This document shows, piece by piece, positions 1 through 7,894 of a stretch of DNA of 19,253 nt. The stretch covers positions 1-19,253 of the forward strand of contig JAJPXR010000004.1 of assembly GCA_021205375.1 (NCBI GenBank), given 5' to 3'. Position 1 is the first letter of the stretch. The number at the start of each line of letters is the position of its first letter. Under the pieces are notes generated by a model. It worked only from the letters and a program-made list of their open reading frames with translations. It searched no databases and was not told the origin of the DNA. The position numbers and the translations under genes were made by a program. This DNA is from Clostridiales bacterium. Its GTDB lineage: Bacteria; Bacillota; Clostridia; Oscillospirales; Oscillospiraceae.

Positions 1-52
1 TTCACTATTTTTGCGGGTTATTCTTCTCTGCCCCAACTCTTGACATAGAACC
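1..52 (-). mobile_element. Probable insertion-sequence terminus (element continues left of the window)
   Basis: Read on the minus strand from base 52 inward, this begins GGTTCTAT, then 7 bases, then GTTGGGG. The same two blocks with the same 7-base gap begin at 19202 on the plus strand, also pointing away from the window interior. Paired, outward-facing termini starting with GG resemble ISL3-type inverted repeats, but the family assignment is from memory and no transposase is visible. A perfect TTGACA lies at 40-45 pointing into the window. Confidence 0.42.
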
Positions 53-117
53 TTTTGTTAATAAATGACAGCATTTTCTTCAAGCGACCCTGGTTCCAAT
101 AAGCGCAGCAGACAAGC

Positions 118-200
118 ACTATCCCCCTTGCCTCCCCTGAAAGGGGAGGAGGGCCGCCGCCGCAGGCGGTGGCGGAGGGGTTTCATGACGAAGTAAAAAG
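118..200 (+). repeat. Dispersed palindromic intergenic repeat, copy 1
   Basis: GC-rich multi-hairpin unit. It has a small stem TCCCC-TGAAA-GGGGA, a second stem of GCCGCC against GGCGGT/GGCGG, and an outer pairing of CCCC with GGGG. A diverged copy lies at 17446-17536, sharing the opening ACTA(T/C)CCC, CTTGCC, CCCCTGAAAGGG, GGCGGAGGGGTTT and a closing GTAAAAG. It sits just downstream of the ECF S gene, so on the minus strand it could also act as that gene's transcript end. The pattern matches the repetitive palindromic elements common in Oscillospiraceae intergenic DNA. Confidence 0.7.
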
Positions 201-226
201 TAATCAGATTTGGCGATATTAAGTCA

Positions 227-769
227 TTACGGGCGTTTCAGGACGTTTTTCAGCGGCTGCCACACCAGGAAGGCCAGCAGGGAACCCAGCAGCGAGGTGA
301 TGAGCTGGGTGACGGAGAAGGTGGTCTTGGCGACGGTCAGCGCTGCCTCCGGCAGACCGGAGGACGGTCCCAGAAGCTGCAATACCAGCAGCACGATGGT
401 GACGGCCATAAAAGCGGCCTTTACCACGGAGCCGACGACCATGCCTGAAATCAGGCTGCCATTGGTTTCCTTTTTCCGCACAAACAGCCAGGTACACAGC
501 ACCAGCAGGAAGTTGCCGCCCATGATACAGAAGGGGATCACCGGCATGGCGCTCATGATGGGGTTGCCAGTGATGACCCAGGAGGTGATGGGGGTGATGA
601 GTGACAGGGCGGTGGAGCTGGCCAGTCCGCAGGACAGGACCGCGATGAGCAAAATGCAGTTGACGATGGGGCCGGTGATGTACACCGAGGTGTTCTTGAA
701 AAACTGACTGATGACGGCCAGGGCCAACAGCAAAGCGGTCCGGCACAGGATACGGGTTTTCTCGTTCAT
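227..769 (-). CDS. ECF transporter S component, substrate unknown
   Basis: A 180-residue, very hydrophobic protein with about five to six membrane segments and short loops. It opens MNEKTRILCRTALLLALAV and has a conserved-looking TGPIVNCILLI stretch followed by a polar break near ITGNPIMS, and ends in a basic KNVLKRP tail. Size and layout fit the substrate-binding S subunits of energy-coupling-factor vitamin/metal importers. Such subunits sit in the membrane and dock on a shared EcfA-EcfA'-EcfT module, none of which is encoded here. I chose the ATG at 769 because AGGAGAG precedes it by 4 bases and an extended -10 lies just upstream; an in-frame start at 922 would sit upstream of that promoter and adds a non-hydrophobic leader. 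It is divergent from the phosphofructokinase gene. The ligand cannot be told from sequence alone; another small integral membrane protein is the main alternative. Confidence 0.72.
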   Translation of the reverse strand: MNEKTRILCRTALLLALAVISQFFKNTSVYITGPIVNCILLIAVLSCGLASSTALSLITPITSWVITGNPIMSAMPVIPFCIMGGNFLLVLCTWLFVRKKETNGSLISGMVVGSVVKAAFMAVTIVLLVLQLLGPSSGLPEAALTVAKTTFSVTQLITSLLGSLLAFLVWQPLKNVLKRP

Positions 770-799
770 TTTTCTCTCTCCTTTATACGAGCTTCGCCC

Positions 800-828
800 A
801 TTATACCACGGAATCGGGCGTGATTCCA
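800..828 (-). promoter_or_regulatory. Promoter of the ECF S gene
   Basis: On the minus strand a perfect TATAAT (805-800) is preceded by TGG, giving an extended -10. The -35 position (828-823, TGGAAT, 17-base spacer) is weak. The predicted start of transcription is about 25 bases before the ATG, leaving no room for a riboswitch. Confidence 0.6.
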
Positions 829-934
829 TGCCGTTTCGCCGAAAAACACCACAGGCGAACGGTTCTTTTTGTCTGTTCATGCCAAATCTGCGGTAAGAAA
901 TTCTTCGACATTCGGAAAACAAACAAAAAACACA

Positions 935-963
935 TTGTATTTTTTATATCTTTGTGCTATGAT
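935..963 (+). promoter_or_regulatory. Promoter of the phosphofructokinase gene
   Basis: TTGTAT (935-940), a 17-base spacer and TATGAT (958-963), with TGC directly before the -10 (extended -10). The leader to the ATG at 1044 is about 75 bases. Confidence 0.65.
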
Positions 964-1043
964 GCTATTTGTGAGAAAGGCGTGCGATGACCCTCCCTGC
1001 GGCGGGCCAAAAAAGGAACGTCAAAAGGAGATGCTTTATTAAG

Positions 1044-2129
1044 ATGAAAAGAATCGGTATGCTGACCTCCGGCGGGGACTGCCAGGCCCTGAACGCCACC
1101 ATGCGGGGCATTGCCAAGGCCCTCTATCAAATGTATGACGATGAGGTGGAGATCATCGGTTTCCTGGACGGCTACAAGGGCCTGATGTACCAGAATTACC
1201 GGGTGCTGACCCCCCTGGATTTCTCCGGCATCCTGACGGTGGGCGGCACCTTCCTGGGCACCAGCCGCCAGCCCTTCAAACTGATGCGGGAGCCGGACGA
1301 AAACGGACTGGACAAGGTGGAGGCCATGAAAACCACCTACCGCCAGATGAAGCTGGACTGCCTGTGTGTGCTGGGAGGCAACGGCTCCCAAAAGACCGCC
1401 AACCTGCTGAGCCAGGAGGGGCTGAACGTCATCGGCCTGCCCAAGACCATCGACAACGACCTGTGGGGCACCGACATGACCTTCGGGTTCCAGAGCGCCG
1501 TGGACGTGGCGACCAACGCCTTTGACTGTGTTCACACCACCGCCGCCTCCCACAACCGCTGCTTCATCGTGGAGGTCATGGGCCACCGGGCGGGCTGGTT
1601 GACCCTGAACGCGGGCATCGCCGGCGGCGCAGACATCATCCTCATCCCGGAGATCCCCTACGACATCAACTATGTGGTCGAGGCGGTCCGGCGGCGCAAC
1701 AAGCGGGGCCGTGGCTTCACCATCATCGCCGTGGCCGAGGGCGCCATGAGCAAGGACGATGCCAAGCTGAAAAAGAAGGAGTACAAGCGCCGGGTGGCCG
1801 ATATGCTCAAGGTCTATCCCTCCATCTCCTACGAGATCGCCGACCAGATCAAGGAGGCCACCGGGCAGGAGTGCCGGGTCACTGTCCCCGGCCACATGCA
1901 GCGGGGCGGCCAGCCCAACGCCTACGACCGGGTGCTCTCCAGCCGCCTGGGGACCTACGCCGCTCTGATGATCGACCGGGGCGAGTTCGGCAAGATGGTC
2001 TCCATCAGCGACCGCACCGTCACCAGCGTCCCTCTGTCCGAGGTGGCAGGGAAGCTCAAGGTGGTGCCTCTGGACAACGACATCATCACCGAGGCCCGGA
2101 TGCTGGGCATCTCCTTCGGTGACCAGTAA
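1044..2129 (+). CDS. pfkA: 6-phosphofructokinase (PfkA superfamily, group III-like)
   Basis: A 361-residue cytoplasmic enzyme phosphorylating fructose 6-phosphate at C1, the committed step of glycolysis. Seen: nucleotide-site motif TSGGDCQALNATMRG at the N-terminus, GGNGS at 111-115, PKTIDND at 133-139 with D137 as the expected catalytic base, MGHRAGW, and a C-terminal GHMQRGGQP substrate motif. Donor-determining positions are mixed: G114 matches ATP-dependent enzymes, while K134 in PKTIDND matches pyrophosphate-dependent ones (E. coli has PGTIDND). N113 replaces the usual Asp of GGDG. This combination is known in group III/'mixed' PFKs, so ATP use is likely but not certain. Start: the ATG at 1044 opens directly on the conserved MKRIGMLTSGGD. 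AAAGGAG lies 13 bases upstream, a rather long spacing; an earlier in-frame ATG (987) adds an unconserved leader. It has its own promoter and terminator, so it is monocistronic. Confidence 0.93.
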   Translation: MKRIGMLTSGGDCQALNATMRGIAKALYQMYDDEVEIIGFLDGYKGLMYQNYRVLTPLDFSGILTVGGTFLGTSRQPFKLMREPDENGLDKVEAMKTTYRQMKLDCLCVLGGNGSQKTANLLSQEGLNVIGLPKTIDNDLWGTDMTFGFQSAVDVATNAFDCVHTTAASHNRCFIVEVMGHRAGWLTLNAGIAGGADIILIPEIPYDINYVVEAVRRRNKRGRGFTIIAVAEGAMSKDDAKLKKKEYKRRVADMLKVYPSISYEIADQIKEATGQECRVTVPGHMQRGGQPNAYDRVLSSRLGTYAALMIDRGEFGKMVSISDRTVTSVPLSEVAGKLKVVPLDNDIITEARMLGISFGDQ

Positions 2130-2151
2130 TTTACAGCCTTATTTAGATGAA

Positions 2152-2190
2152 AGCGCCCGGACCGTTTGGTCCGGGCGCTCTGTTTGCTTG
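2152..2190 (+). terminator. Rho-independent terminator after pfkA
   Basis: A perfect 12-bp stem (2152-2163 with 2168-2179, arms AGCGCCCGGACC) around a GTTT loop, followed by the T-rich CTGTTTGCTTG. Confidence 0.85.
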
Positions 2191-2262
2191 TGGAAAAAAT
2201 TCAAAATCGGGTAAATTCCATCGACGAATCTCCTATATTACGATAAAAAAGTCTTTTTCCCC

Positions 2263-2291
2263 TTGCATCCCTGGAGACAAACGTGTATAAT
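2263..2291 (+). promoter_or_regulatory. Promoter of the secreted protease gene
   Basis: TTGCAT (2263-2268), a 17-base spacer and a perfect TATAAT (2286-2291). The start codon follows about 47 bases later. Confidence 0.7.
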
Positions 2292-2338
2292 CAAAAAAGA
2301 TAAGGTTTTTGCCTGATTTTAACAGAGAGGTATTGCAT

Positions 2339-5053
2339 ATGTTCCGAAAATTTCGTTCTCCGTTGGCCCTGCTGTTGATTTGCGCTCTGCTGTTCACCTG
2401 CCTCCCGGCCCCTGCCCTGGCAGAGGAACTGGAGGAAGCGCAGACCGTTGCGGCGGAAGTCACCTCCGATACTGCGACTAATTCCGCCGAGGAAGAATCT
2501 GCCGCGGCGGACGAAGGGGACCGTTCCACCGGAGAGGAAACCGAGACAGCCGGGAAAGAGGACGCCTCCGCCAATGAGAAAGAGACTGGCACGCTCTCTG
2601 ACGCCAATGAGAAAGCGCAGAAGGAGGAACCGGAGGCCGCAGCGGAGACCACCTGGGTCCGGGTCAGCGATTCCACCGAAATCGCCCAACTGATCCGGGA
2701 CAACTGGAGCGACGACTACTTCCAGGAGGCTGTCGTGGACACCAATCGGAATCAGGTCACACTGGATGGCAAATCGGCGGACTTCTCAGAAGTGTTCGAC
2801 GATGTGACAGAAGACGAGGCGGAAAAAATTCTCGTCTCTGCCGCCGCCGTCGAGGAATACTTTGCGGATACCGCTTATGAGACGGAGACCCAGTCCGGCG
2901 GGACGGTTTCCGTCACCGCGCCCTACCAGACCTGCCGGGTGGTTTTGTATGCCGATGCTCTGACTGAGGACTACGGTGCAGAGACCATCCTGGAATACAG
3001 CGCTTACAACGAGTATGTTTTGCAGTTCGCCACGGCGGAGGACACCCGGGCCGCCTATGAGCAGATCGTGGACTGCTACGGCGCGGAAGCCTGCTATGTG
3101 GACCAGATTATCATGGCGGACGACCTGTTTTTCTCCGACGAAGAGGACACCACAACGACTTACTCCTGGGGCACCACTTACATGGGGCTGGATACGCTGA
3201 AATCCACCGTCTCCACCGACAACGACACCGTAACGGTGGCCATCGTGGACTCTGGCATCGACGCGGACCATGAATTTTTTGAGGGCCGCACCATTACATC
3301 CGATAGCTACGACTTCTTAGAGGACACCACAGACCTCTCCGACCCCTACGGCCACGGCACCCATGTGGCGGGCATCATCGCCGAGGGCACACCGGACAAC
3401 GTGGAACTGCTGGTGCTGCGCGTTTTGAATGAAGCGGGAGAGGCATCTCTGCTGCTGGTCAACACCGCCATGCAGTACGCCCTGGAACACGGGGCAGATG
3501 TGATCAACCTGAGCCTGGGCCTCACCAGCTCCGGCACCACGTACACCTATTTGGACAGTGTGATCCAGGCCGCCTATAACGCGGACGTGCCTGTCTGTTG
3601 CGCCGCCGGCAACAGCAAAACGGATGTGTCCTCCGTCTATCCCGCCTGCAACACTCTGACCATCGCCGTCTCCGCCATCAATTCCAAGGGAGCCTTCGCC
3701 AGCAGCTATTCTAACTACGGCACAGGCATCGACTTCTGTGCGCCGGGGTCCTCCATCGTCAGCGCTTTGGTGGGTGGAGGCACCACCTCCAAGTCTGGCA
3801 CCTCTATGGCCGCCGCCGCGATGACCGCCGCAATGACTTACGCCATCACCGCCTGTCCCGATGCCACCGTGGATGAGCTGTACAGCACCCTGCAAAGCTG
3901 CGTCACCGACTTGGGGGATACGGGTAAGGATAAGTATTACGGCTGGGGCTGTGTGACCGGTCTTTCGGACCTCTTTACCGACCTCGCTGACTGCACAGTC
4001 ACATTGTCGCAGACCACCTGCGCCTACAGCGGCGCCGCCCAGAAGCCCACTGTCACCGTGAAAAACGCAGCCGGCAGCACCCTGACCAAAGGTACGGATT
4101 ATACTGTCGCATACAGTGACAACATCAACATCGGCACCGCCACTGTGACCGTCACGGGCAAAGGCGCGTACACCGGTTCTGTTACCACCACCTTCTCTAT
4201 CCGCTGCGCCGCCCCCACCCTTTCCAGCGTCACCAACACGTCCTCCGGCGTCAAAGTGACCTGGGGCAAGGTCAGCGGCGCTACGGGTTACAGGGTCTAC
4301 CGCAAGGCCGACGGAGAGACCTCGTGGACCGCCGTGAAGAGCAGCACCACCTCCACCAGCTACACCGACACCACCGCCCAGAGCGGAACGGTCTACTCCT
4401 ACACCGTTCGGGCTTATGCAAAGGTGAACGGCTCCAACGTCTGGGGCAGCTATGACACGTCCGGCAAATCCATTACCCGCTTGAATGCACCCACCCTCAG
4501 CGGTGTGACCAATGCCTCCAGTGGCATCACTGTGACCTGGACAAAGGTCACCGGCGCACAGGGCTACCGCATCTACCGCAAAGCCGGGTCCGCCTCCAGT
4601 TGGACCGCAGTCAAAACGGTTTCCGGCGGCTCCACCCTGTCCTGGACGGATACCAGCGTCAGCAATGGCACCAAGTACACCTACACGGTCCGAGCCTATT
4701 CCAAGGCCACCGGCTCCACCTGCTGGGGGCCTTACAACAGTACAGGAAAGGTCACCTACCGCCTGACCCGTCCCACCATCTCCAGCCTGAAAAACAGCAG
4801 TTCCAAGAAGATGACCGTCAAGTGGGGCAAAAACAGCAAGGCTACCGGGTATCAGATCCAGTATTCCACCTCCAGCAGCTTTTCCAGCTACAAGACCGTG
4901 ACGGTCACCAGCTACAAGACCGTCAGCAAAACCATTTCCAGCCTGACCAAAGGAAAAAAGTATTATGTCCGGGTGCGGGCTTATAAGACGGTCTCCGGCA
5001 CCAAATATTACTCCGCCTGGAGCAGCACGAAAAATGTAAAAATCTCCAAATAA
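2339..5053 (+). CDS. Secreted subtilisin-like (S8) serine protease with Ig-like and FN3-like domains
   Basis: 904 residues. A signal peptide (1-28: basic FRKFR, hydrophobic core, cleavage after ALA) is followed by an acidic E/A/T-rich linker (29-105), a propeptide-like region, and an S8 catalytic domain. The catalytic triad is D304 in AIVDSGID, H339 in GHGTHVAG and S489 in SGTSMA, with oxyanion N425 in AAGNS. After it come a bacterial Ig-like module (about 552-620, with the SG..KPTVTVK, GTDYTVAYSDN and GKGAYTGSV signature) and three fibronectin-III-like repeats (about 622-714, 715-810, 811-904), the last rich in Lys/Ser/Tyr. There is no LPXTG sorting signal, so it is either released or held by its repeats. 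The start at 2339 is chosen because GAGAGG lies 8 bases upstream and the signal peptide begins there; the upstream in-frame ATG at 2309 would spoil the signal peptide. Likely role: extracellular protein or peptide degradation, substrate unknown. Monocistronic, with its own promoter and a strong terminator. Confidence 0.93.
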   Translation: MFRKFRSPLALLLICALLFTCLPAPALAEELEEAQTVAAEVTSDTATNSAEEESAAADEGDRSTGEETETAGKEDASANEKETGTLSDANEKAQKEEPEAAAETTWVRVSDSTEIAQLIRDNWSDDYFQEAVVDTNRNQVTLDGKSADFSEVFDDVTEDEAEKILVSAAAVEEYFADTAYETETQSGGTVSVTAPYQTCRVVLYADALTEDYGAETILEYSAYNEYVLQFATAEDTRAAYEQIVDCYGAEACYVDQIIMADDLFFSDEEDTTTTYSWGTTYMGLDTLKSTVSTDNDTVTVAIVDSGIDADHEFFEGRTITSDSYDFLEDTTDLSDPYGHGTHVAGIIAEGTPDNVELLVLRVLNEAGEASLLLVNTAMQYALEHGADVINLSLGLTSSGTTYTYLDSVIQAAYNADVPVCCAAGNSKTDVSSVYPACNTLTIAVSAINSKGAFASSYSNYGTGIDFCAPGSSIVSALVGGGTTSKSGTSMAAAAMTAAMTYAITACPDATVDELYSTLQSCVTDLGDTGKDKYYGWGCVTGLSDLFTDLADCTVTLSQTTCAYSGAAQKPTVTVKNAAGSTLTKGTDYTVAYSDNINIGTATVTVTGKGAYTGSVTTTFSIRCAAPTLSSVTNTSSGVKVTWGKVSGATGYRVYRKADGETSWTAVKSSTTSTSYTDTTAQSGTVYSYTVRAYAKVNGSNVWGSYDTSGKSITRLNAPTLSGVTNASSGITVTWTKVTGAQGYRIYRKAGSASSWTAVKTVSGGSTLSWTDTSVSNGTKYTYTVRAYSKATGSTCWGPYNSTGKVTYRLTRPTISSLKNSSSKKMTVKWGKNSKATGYQIQYSTSSSFSSYKTVTVTSYKTVSKTISSLTKGKKYYVRVRAYKTVSGTKYYSAWSSTKNVKISK

Positions 5054-5076
5054 ACAGTGCAAACAGCAAAAAAGAA

Positions 5077-5107
5077 CCGCCGGGCTTGCGCCCGGCGGCC
5101 TTTTTTT
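5077..5107. terminator. Bidirectional terminator between the protease and ppk
   Basis: A perfect 9-bp stem CCGCCGGGC/GCCCGGCGG around TTGC. On plus it is followed by CC and seven T; on minus the stem is followed by TTCTTTTTTG. It therefore serves the plus-strand protease and the minus-strand ppk transcript. Confidence 0.85.
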
Positions 5108-5142
5108 GAGAAAGAGAGAGAAAAGAAAAGAAAGGAGAAAAA

Positions 5143-5244
5143 ATGAAAAAGTGTTGTGCGGTTTGCGTTGCCCTGTTCGCTCCCCGTGACTATACAATAC
5201 CAAAAACGGGGAGCGAATTGTTGGACAAATTGCAAAGAAAATAA
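5143..5244 (+). CDS. Candidate 33-residue micro-ORF
   Basis: An ATG at 5143 follows AAAGGAG by 5 bases, a textbook ribosome site, and opens a 33-codon frame ending TAA at 5242-5244. The peptide starts MKKCCAVCVALFAPRDY and ends LLDKLQRK: a short basic N-terminus, a Cys-rich hydrophobic stretch, then a charged tail. It lies between the bidirectional terminator and the ppk 3' end, and an internal inverted repeat (5176-5217) overlaps it. I see no promoter of its own downstream of the terminator, and the polypurine run at 5109-5150 could mimic a Shine-Dalgarno site by chance. Function unknown; it could equally be part of the ppk 3' untranslated region. Confidence 0.22.
   Translation: MKKCCAVCVALFAPRDYTIPKTGSELLDKLQRK
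5176..5217. repeat. 12-bp inverted repeat downstream of ppk
   Basis: Perfect arms TTCGCTCCCCGT (5176-5187) and ACGGGGAGCGAA (5206-5217) around an 18-base loop. It has no T-run on either side, so it is not a classical terminator. On the ppk transcript it would form a 3'-UTR stem that could protect the mRNA end. Confidence 0.6.
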
Positions 5245-5273
5245 GAAGAAACTTTGAATAAGCGAGCGCTGCC

Positions 5274-7736
5274 TTATTTCTTTCTTCCGAAGCCGAAGAA
5301 CGCCGCCAGCCGCGCCAGACCGGAGGGGCGCTCCTCTTTGCCAGAGGCCGGGCGATAGGACGGCTGATAGGAGGCGGGGTTCTGCGCCGGTTCCGGCTGC
5401 TCTGCGGGAGCAGATTCCACCGGCTGAGTGGCGGCAGGCGCTTCTGCGGCAACCTTCGGTTCCTCCGCCGTGGGCTGCGCCACAGGGGAGACAGCTTCCA
5501 CAGTCGGTTCCGCGTCTGCGGCAACAGGTCCCTCCACGGCGGGTTCCGGCTCCGCCGGAGCCATCACCGGCACAGCGGCGGCGCGAGGGGCAACAGGCGC
5601 TTTGCGCTGGGGCAGGGCCTTCTCCGCCGCCTGGTATGCCTGGGCGAAGAAATACTCCTGGGCGTTCAGCTTCTCCCCCTTGACCACGGGCCGCTGATAG
5701 GTGCCGTCGGACTGCTGGGCGCGGGCCTTGACGTTGTCGTTCATCATGGTGCGGAACAGGCCTCGGATGCGCTCTTTCAGGGCGGGGTCGTAGATGGGGG
5801 CGGCCACCTCCACTCGGCGGGTGGTGTTGCGGGTCATGAAGTCCGCCGAGGAGATGTAGACCCGTCCCTCGTCGCCCTGGCCGAAGAGGTAAATTCTGGC
5901 GTGCTCCAGATAGCGGCCCACGATGCTGACCACACGGATGTTGTCGGTATAGTGGGGGATGCCGGACACCATACAGCAGATGCCGCGAATGACCATCTCC
6001 ACCTTCACCCCGGCCTGGGACGCCTCGATGAGCTTGTCGATGAGCACCTTGTCGGTGAGGGAGTTGCACTTGACGCCGATATAGGCCGCCTGGCCCGCCT
6101 GGGCCTTGGCGATCTCCCCGTCGATCAGGTCGCAGAGCTTGTTTTGCAGGCAGTGAGGGGCCACCATCAGGTGTTCCATGTTCTCCACCACCTGGCCCAT
6201 GCACAGGCTGTTGAACACGATGGCTGCCTCCCGGCCCAAATCCTGGTTGGCGGTCATCAGGGACAGGTCGGTGTACTGCTTGGAGGTCTTTTCGTTGTAG
6301 TTGCCGGTGCCGAACTGGGTGATATAGCTGACCTGGTCGCCTTCCTTCCGGGTGATGAGGCACAACTTGGAGTGGATTTTGATGCCGTCCAGACCGTAGA
6401 TGATGCGGCACCCGGCGTCCTCCAGTACGCGGGACCACTCGATGTTCCGCTCCTCGTCGAACCTGGCCCGCAGTTCCACCAGAACGACCACTTCCTTGCC
6501 GTTTTCCGCCGCCTGACACAGGGCGTCCACAACCCGGCTGTTCCGGGCCACCCGGTAGAGGGTCATCTTGATGGAGGCCACCGCCGGGTCGTGGCAGGCT
6601 TCCAGCAGCATCCGCAGGAAGGGCTGCATACTCTCATAGGGGTAGGACAGCAGCACGTCATGCTCCTTGATCTGCTCCACCATGGGGCGGTACCGGTCCA
6701 CAGAGGGGGACGCCTGGGGGGTCCGCCGGGGGTAGAACAGCTCCTTTTTGTCCCGCAGGTCGTCCTGGAGCTGGAACAGGAAAGACAGGTCCAGCGGCGA
6801 AGCGGAGGGGAACGCCTGCTTCCGGGGCATATCCAGATACTTGCAGACGGTGTCGATGACCTCCTCGTCGATGAGGCCGTGGTACTCCATCTTGATGGGG
6901 CACAGGCGGCGGCGGGTGCGGATCATCTTCTCCATCTTCCGGCGGTAATCCTCGTGGCGGTCGTCCATGTCGTTGATGGCGTCGTCGATGCTGATGTCCG
7001 CGCTGCGGAGGATGCGCACCAGCGCCTTGCTGACGATGCGATACCGCTCAAAGATGCGGGGGGCGAAGTGCAAAATCAGATCCTCCATCAGGATATACCG
7101 ATAGCCCTCGCCGGGGATGGGTACCAGCCGCCGGAGCACCCGGTTGCTGCACGGAATGATGCCCAGCCGCTCGTTGCTGTTTTTGGTCTTTAAGGAGACC
7201 ACGGCATAGATGTCCTTGCCGTTCAGGAAGGGGAAGGGCTGCTTGGAGCCGATGATCTGAGGGGACAGCAGAGGCTGCACCTCCTCCATGAAGTAGGTCT
7301 CCAGATACCGCCGCTCTCCTTCATTGAGCTGGGAGAAGTTCAAAATCTCCGCGCCGTGGGGCCGCAGTTGCTCCATCAGCTCATTGTAGACCCAATCCTT
7401 CCGCTCCAGGTCGGTGCGCACCTTGTCCAGCACTGCGTCCAACTGCTCCTGGGCGGTCATGCCGGTCTTGTTTTCGCGGATGTTCATGGGCAGTTGGTCA
7501 TGGAGGGTGCCCACCCGCACCATGAAAAATTCGTCCAGGTTGCTCTGGAAGATGGCGGCAAAGGACAGCCGCTCACACAGGGGGTTGTCAGTCGTGGCAG
7601 CCTCCTCCAACACCCGTTCGTTGAATTGCAGCCAGGAAAGCTCCCGGTTGGCGTAGCAGGCCAGCGGGAAGCGGTCCTTGCTTCCGGCTTCGTCCTCGTC
7701 CAGCAGGACAGTCATTGTATTCTCTTTGTTTTCCAT
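5274..7736 (-). CDS. ppk: Polyphosphate kinase 1 with a long C-terminal extension
   Basis: An 820-residue enzyme that reversibly polymerises the ATP gamma-phosphate into polyphosphate. Family landmarks: the N domain opens CYANRELSWLQFNERVLEEA, followed by QSNLDEFFMVRVGTLHDQ. The autophosphorylated catalytic His is H455 in GIKIHSKLCL, then QFGTGNYNEKTSKQYTDLSL. The second active-site His is H612 in GRYLEHARIY, then YISSADFMTRNTTRRVEV. PPK1 proteins are usually about 690-720 residues, and the core here ends near 704. The remaining roughly 115 residues (705-820) are Pro/Ala/Glu-rich and end in a basic, amphipathic-looking GLARLAAFFGFGRKK. Start at 7736: GGGAGG lies a few bases upstream. It has its own extended -10 promoter. 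No exopolyphosphatase (ppx) or second ppk is nearby. Confidence 0.95.
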   Translation of the reverse strand: MENKENTMTVLLDEDEAGSKDRFPLACYANRELSWLQFNERVLEEAATTDNPLCERLSFAAIFQSNLDEFFMVRVGTLHDQLPMNIRENKTGMTAQEQLDAVLDKVRTDLERKDWVYNELMEQLRPHGAEILNFSQLNEGERRYLETYFMEEVQPLLSPQIIGSKQPFPFLNGKDIYAVVSLKTKNSNERLGIIPCSNRVLRRLVPIPGEGYRYILMEDLILHFAPRIFERYRIVSKALVRILRSADISIDDAINDMDDRHEDYRRKMEKMIRTRRRLCPIKMEYHGLIDEEVIDTVCKYLDMPRKQAFPSASPLDLSFLFQLQDDLRDKKELFYPRRTPQASPSVDRYRPMVEQIKEHDVLLSYPYESMQPFLRMLLEACHDPAVASIKMTLYRVARNSRVVDALCQAAENGKEVVVLVELRARFDEERNIEWSRVLEDAGCRIIYGLDGIKIHSKLCLITRKEGDQVSYITQFGTGNYNEKTSKQYTDLSLMTANQDLGREAAIVFNSLCMGQVVENMEHLMVAPHCLQNKLCDLIDGEIAKAQAGQAAYIGVKCNSLTDKVLIDKLIEASQAGVKVEMVIRGICCMVSGIPHYTDNIRVVSIVGRYLEHARIYLFGQGDEGRVYISSADFMTRNTTRRVEVAAPIYDPALKERIRGLFRTMMNDNVKARAQQSDGTYQRPVVKGEKLNAQEYFFAQAYQAAEKALPQRKAPVAPRAAAVPVMAPAEPEPAVEGPVAADAEPTVEAVSPVAQPTAEEPKVAAEAPAATQPVESAPAEQPEPAQNPASYQPSYRPASGKEERPSGLARLAAFFGFGRKK

Positions 7737-7819
7737 AAAAATCCTCCCTATTGGGCTGACGTGGATCGGCAGGTCCCCATCCGCCGCCCTAAGAGCGGCC
7801 TGGGAACCCCGGCGGCCAC

Positions 7820-7848
7820 ATTATAACACCCCAATCGGGAAAAGAAAA
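7820..7848 (-). promoter_or_regulatory. Promoter of ppk
   Basis: On minus, a perfect TATAAT (7825-7820) preceded by TGT (extended -10); the -35 region (TTTTCT, 7848-7843) is weak. The leader of about 75 bases is GC-rich and may fold, with GCCGCC against GGCGGC. Confidence 0.55.
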
Positions 7849-7894
7849 CCGATTTTCGTCACTTTTCGGAAATTTTGCAGAAGGAATACAGTTT

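Noticed and set aside
770..922. N-terminal extension of the ECF S frame to 922.
   Set aside because: It lies upstream of the predicted promoter, is not hydrophobic, and the ATG at 769 has an excellent ribosome site.
1031..1042. A three-codon minicistron ATG-CTT-TAT-TAA between the pfkA ribosome site and start.
   Set aside because: Its ATG touches the AGGAG with no spacing, so initiation there is unlikely.
957..1895. A long minus-strand open frame opposite pfkA, and similar long antisense frames opposite ppk, the fusion and the glycerophosphotransferase.
   Set aside because: They are composition artefacts of GC-rich coding DNA: His/Gly/Val-rich translations without domains and without ribosome sites. 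The sense genes carry full catalytic motifs.
2339..5053. Protease considered as a cell-wall-anchored (sortase) protein.
   Set aside because: The C-terminus ends NVKISK directly after the last FN3-like domain, with no LPXTG, hydrophobic helix or final basic tail.
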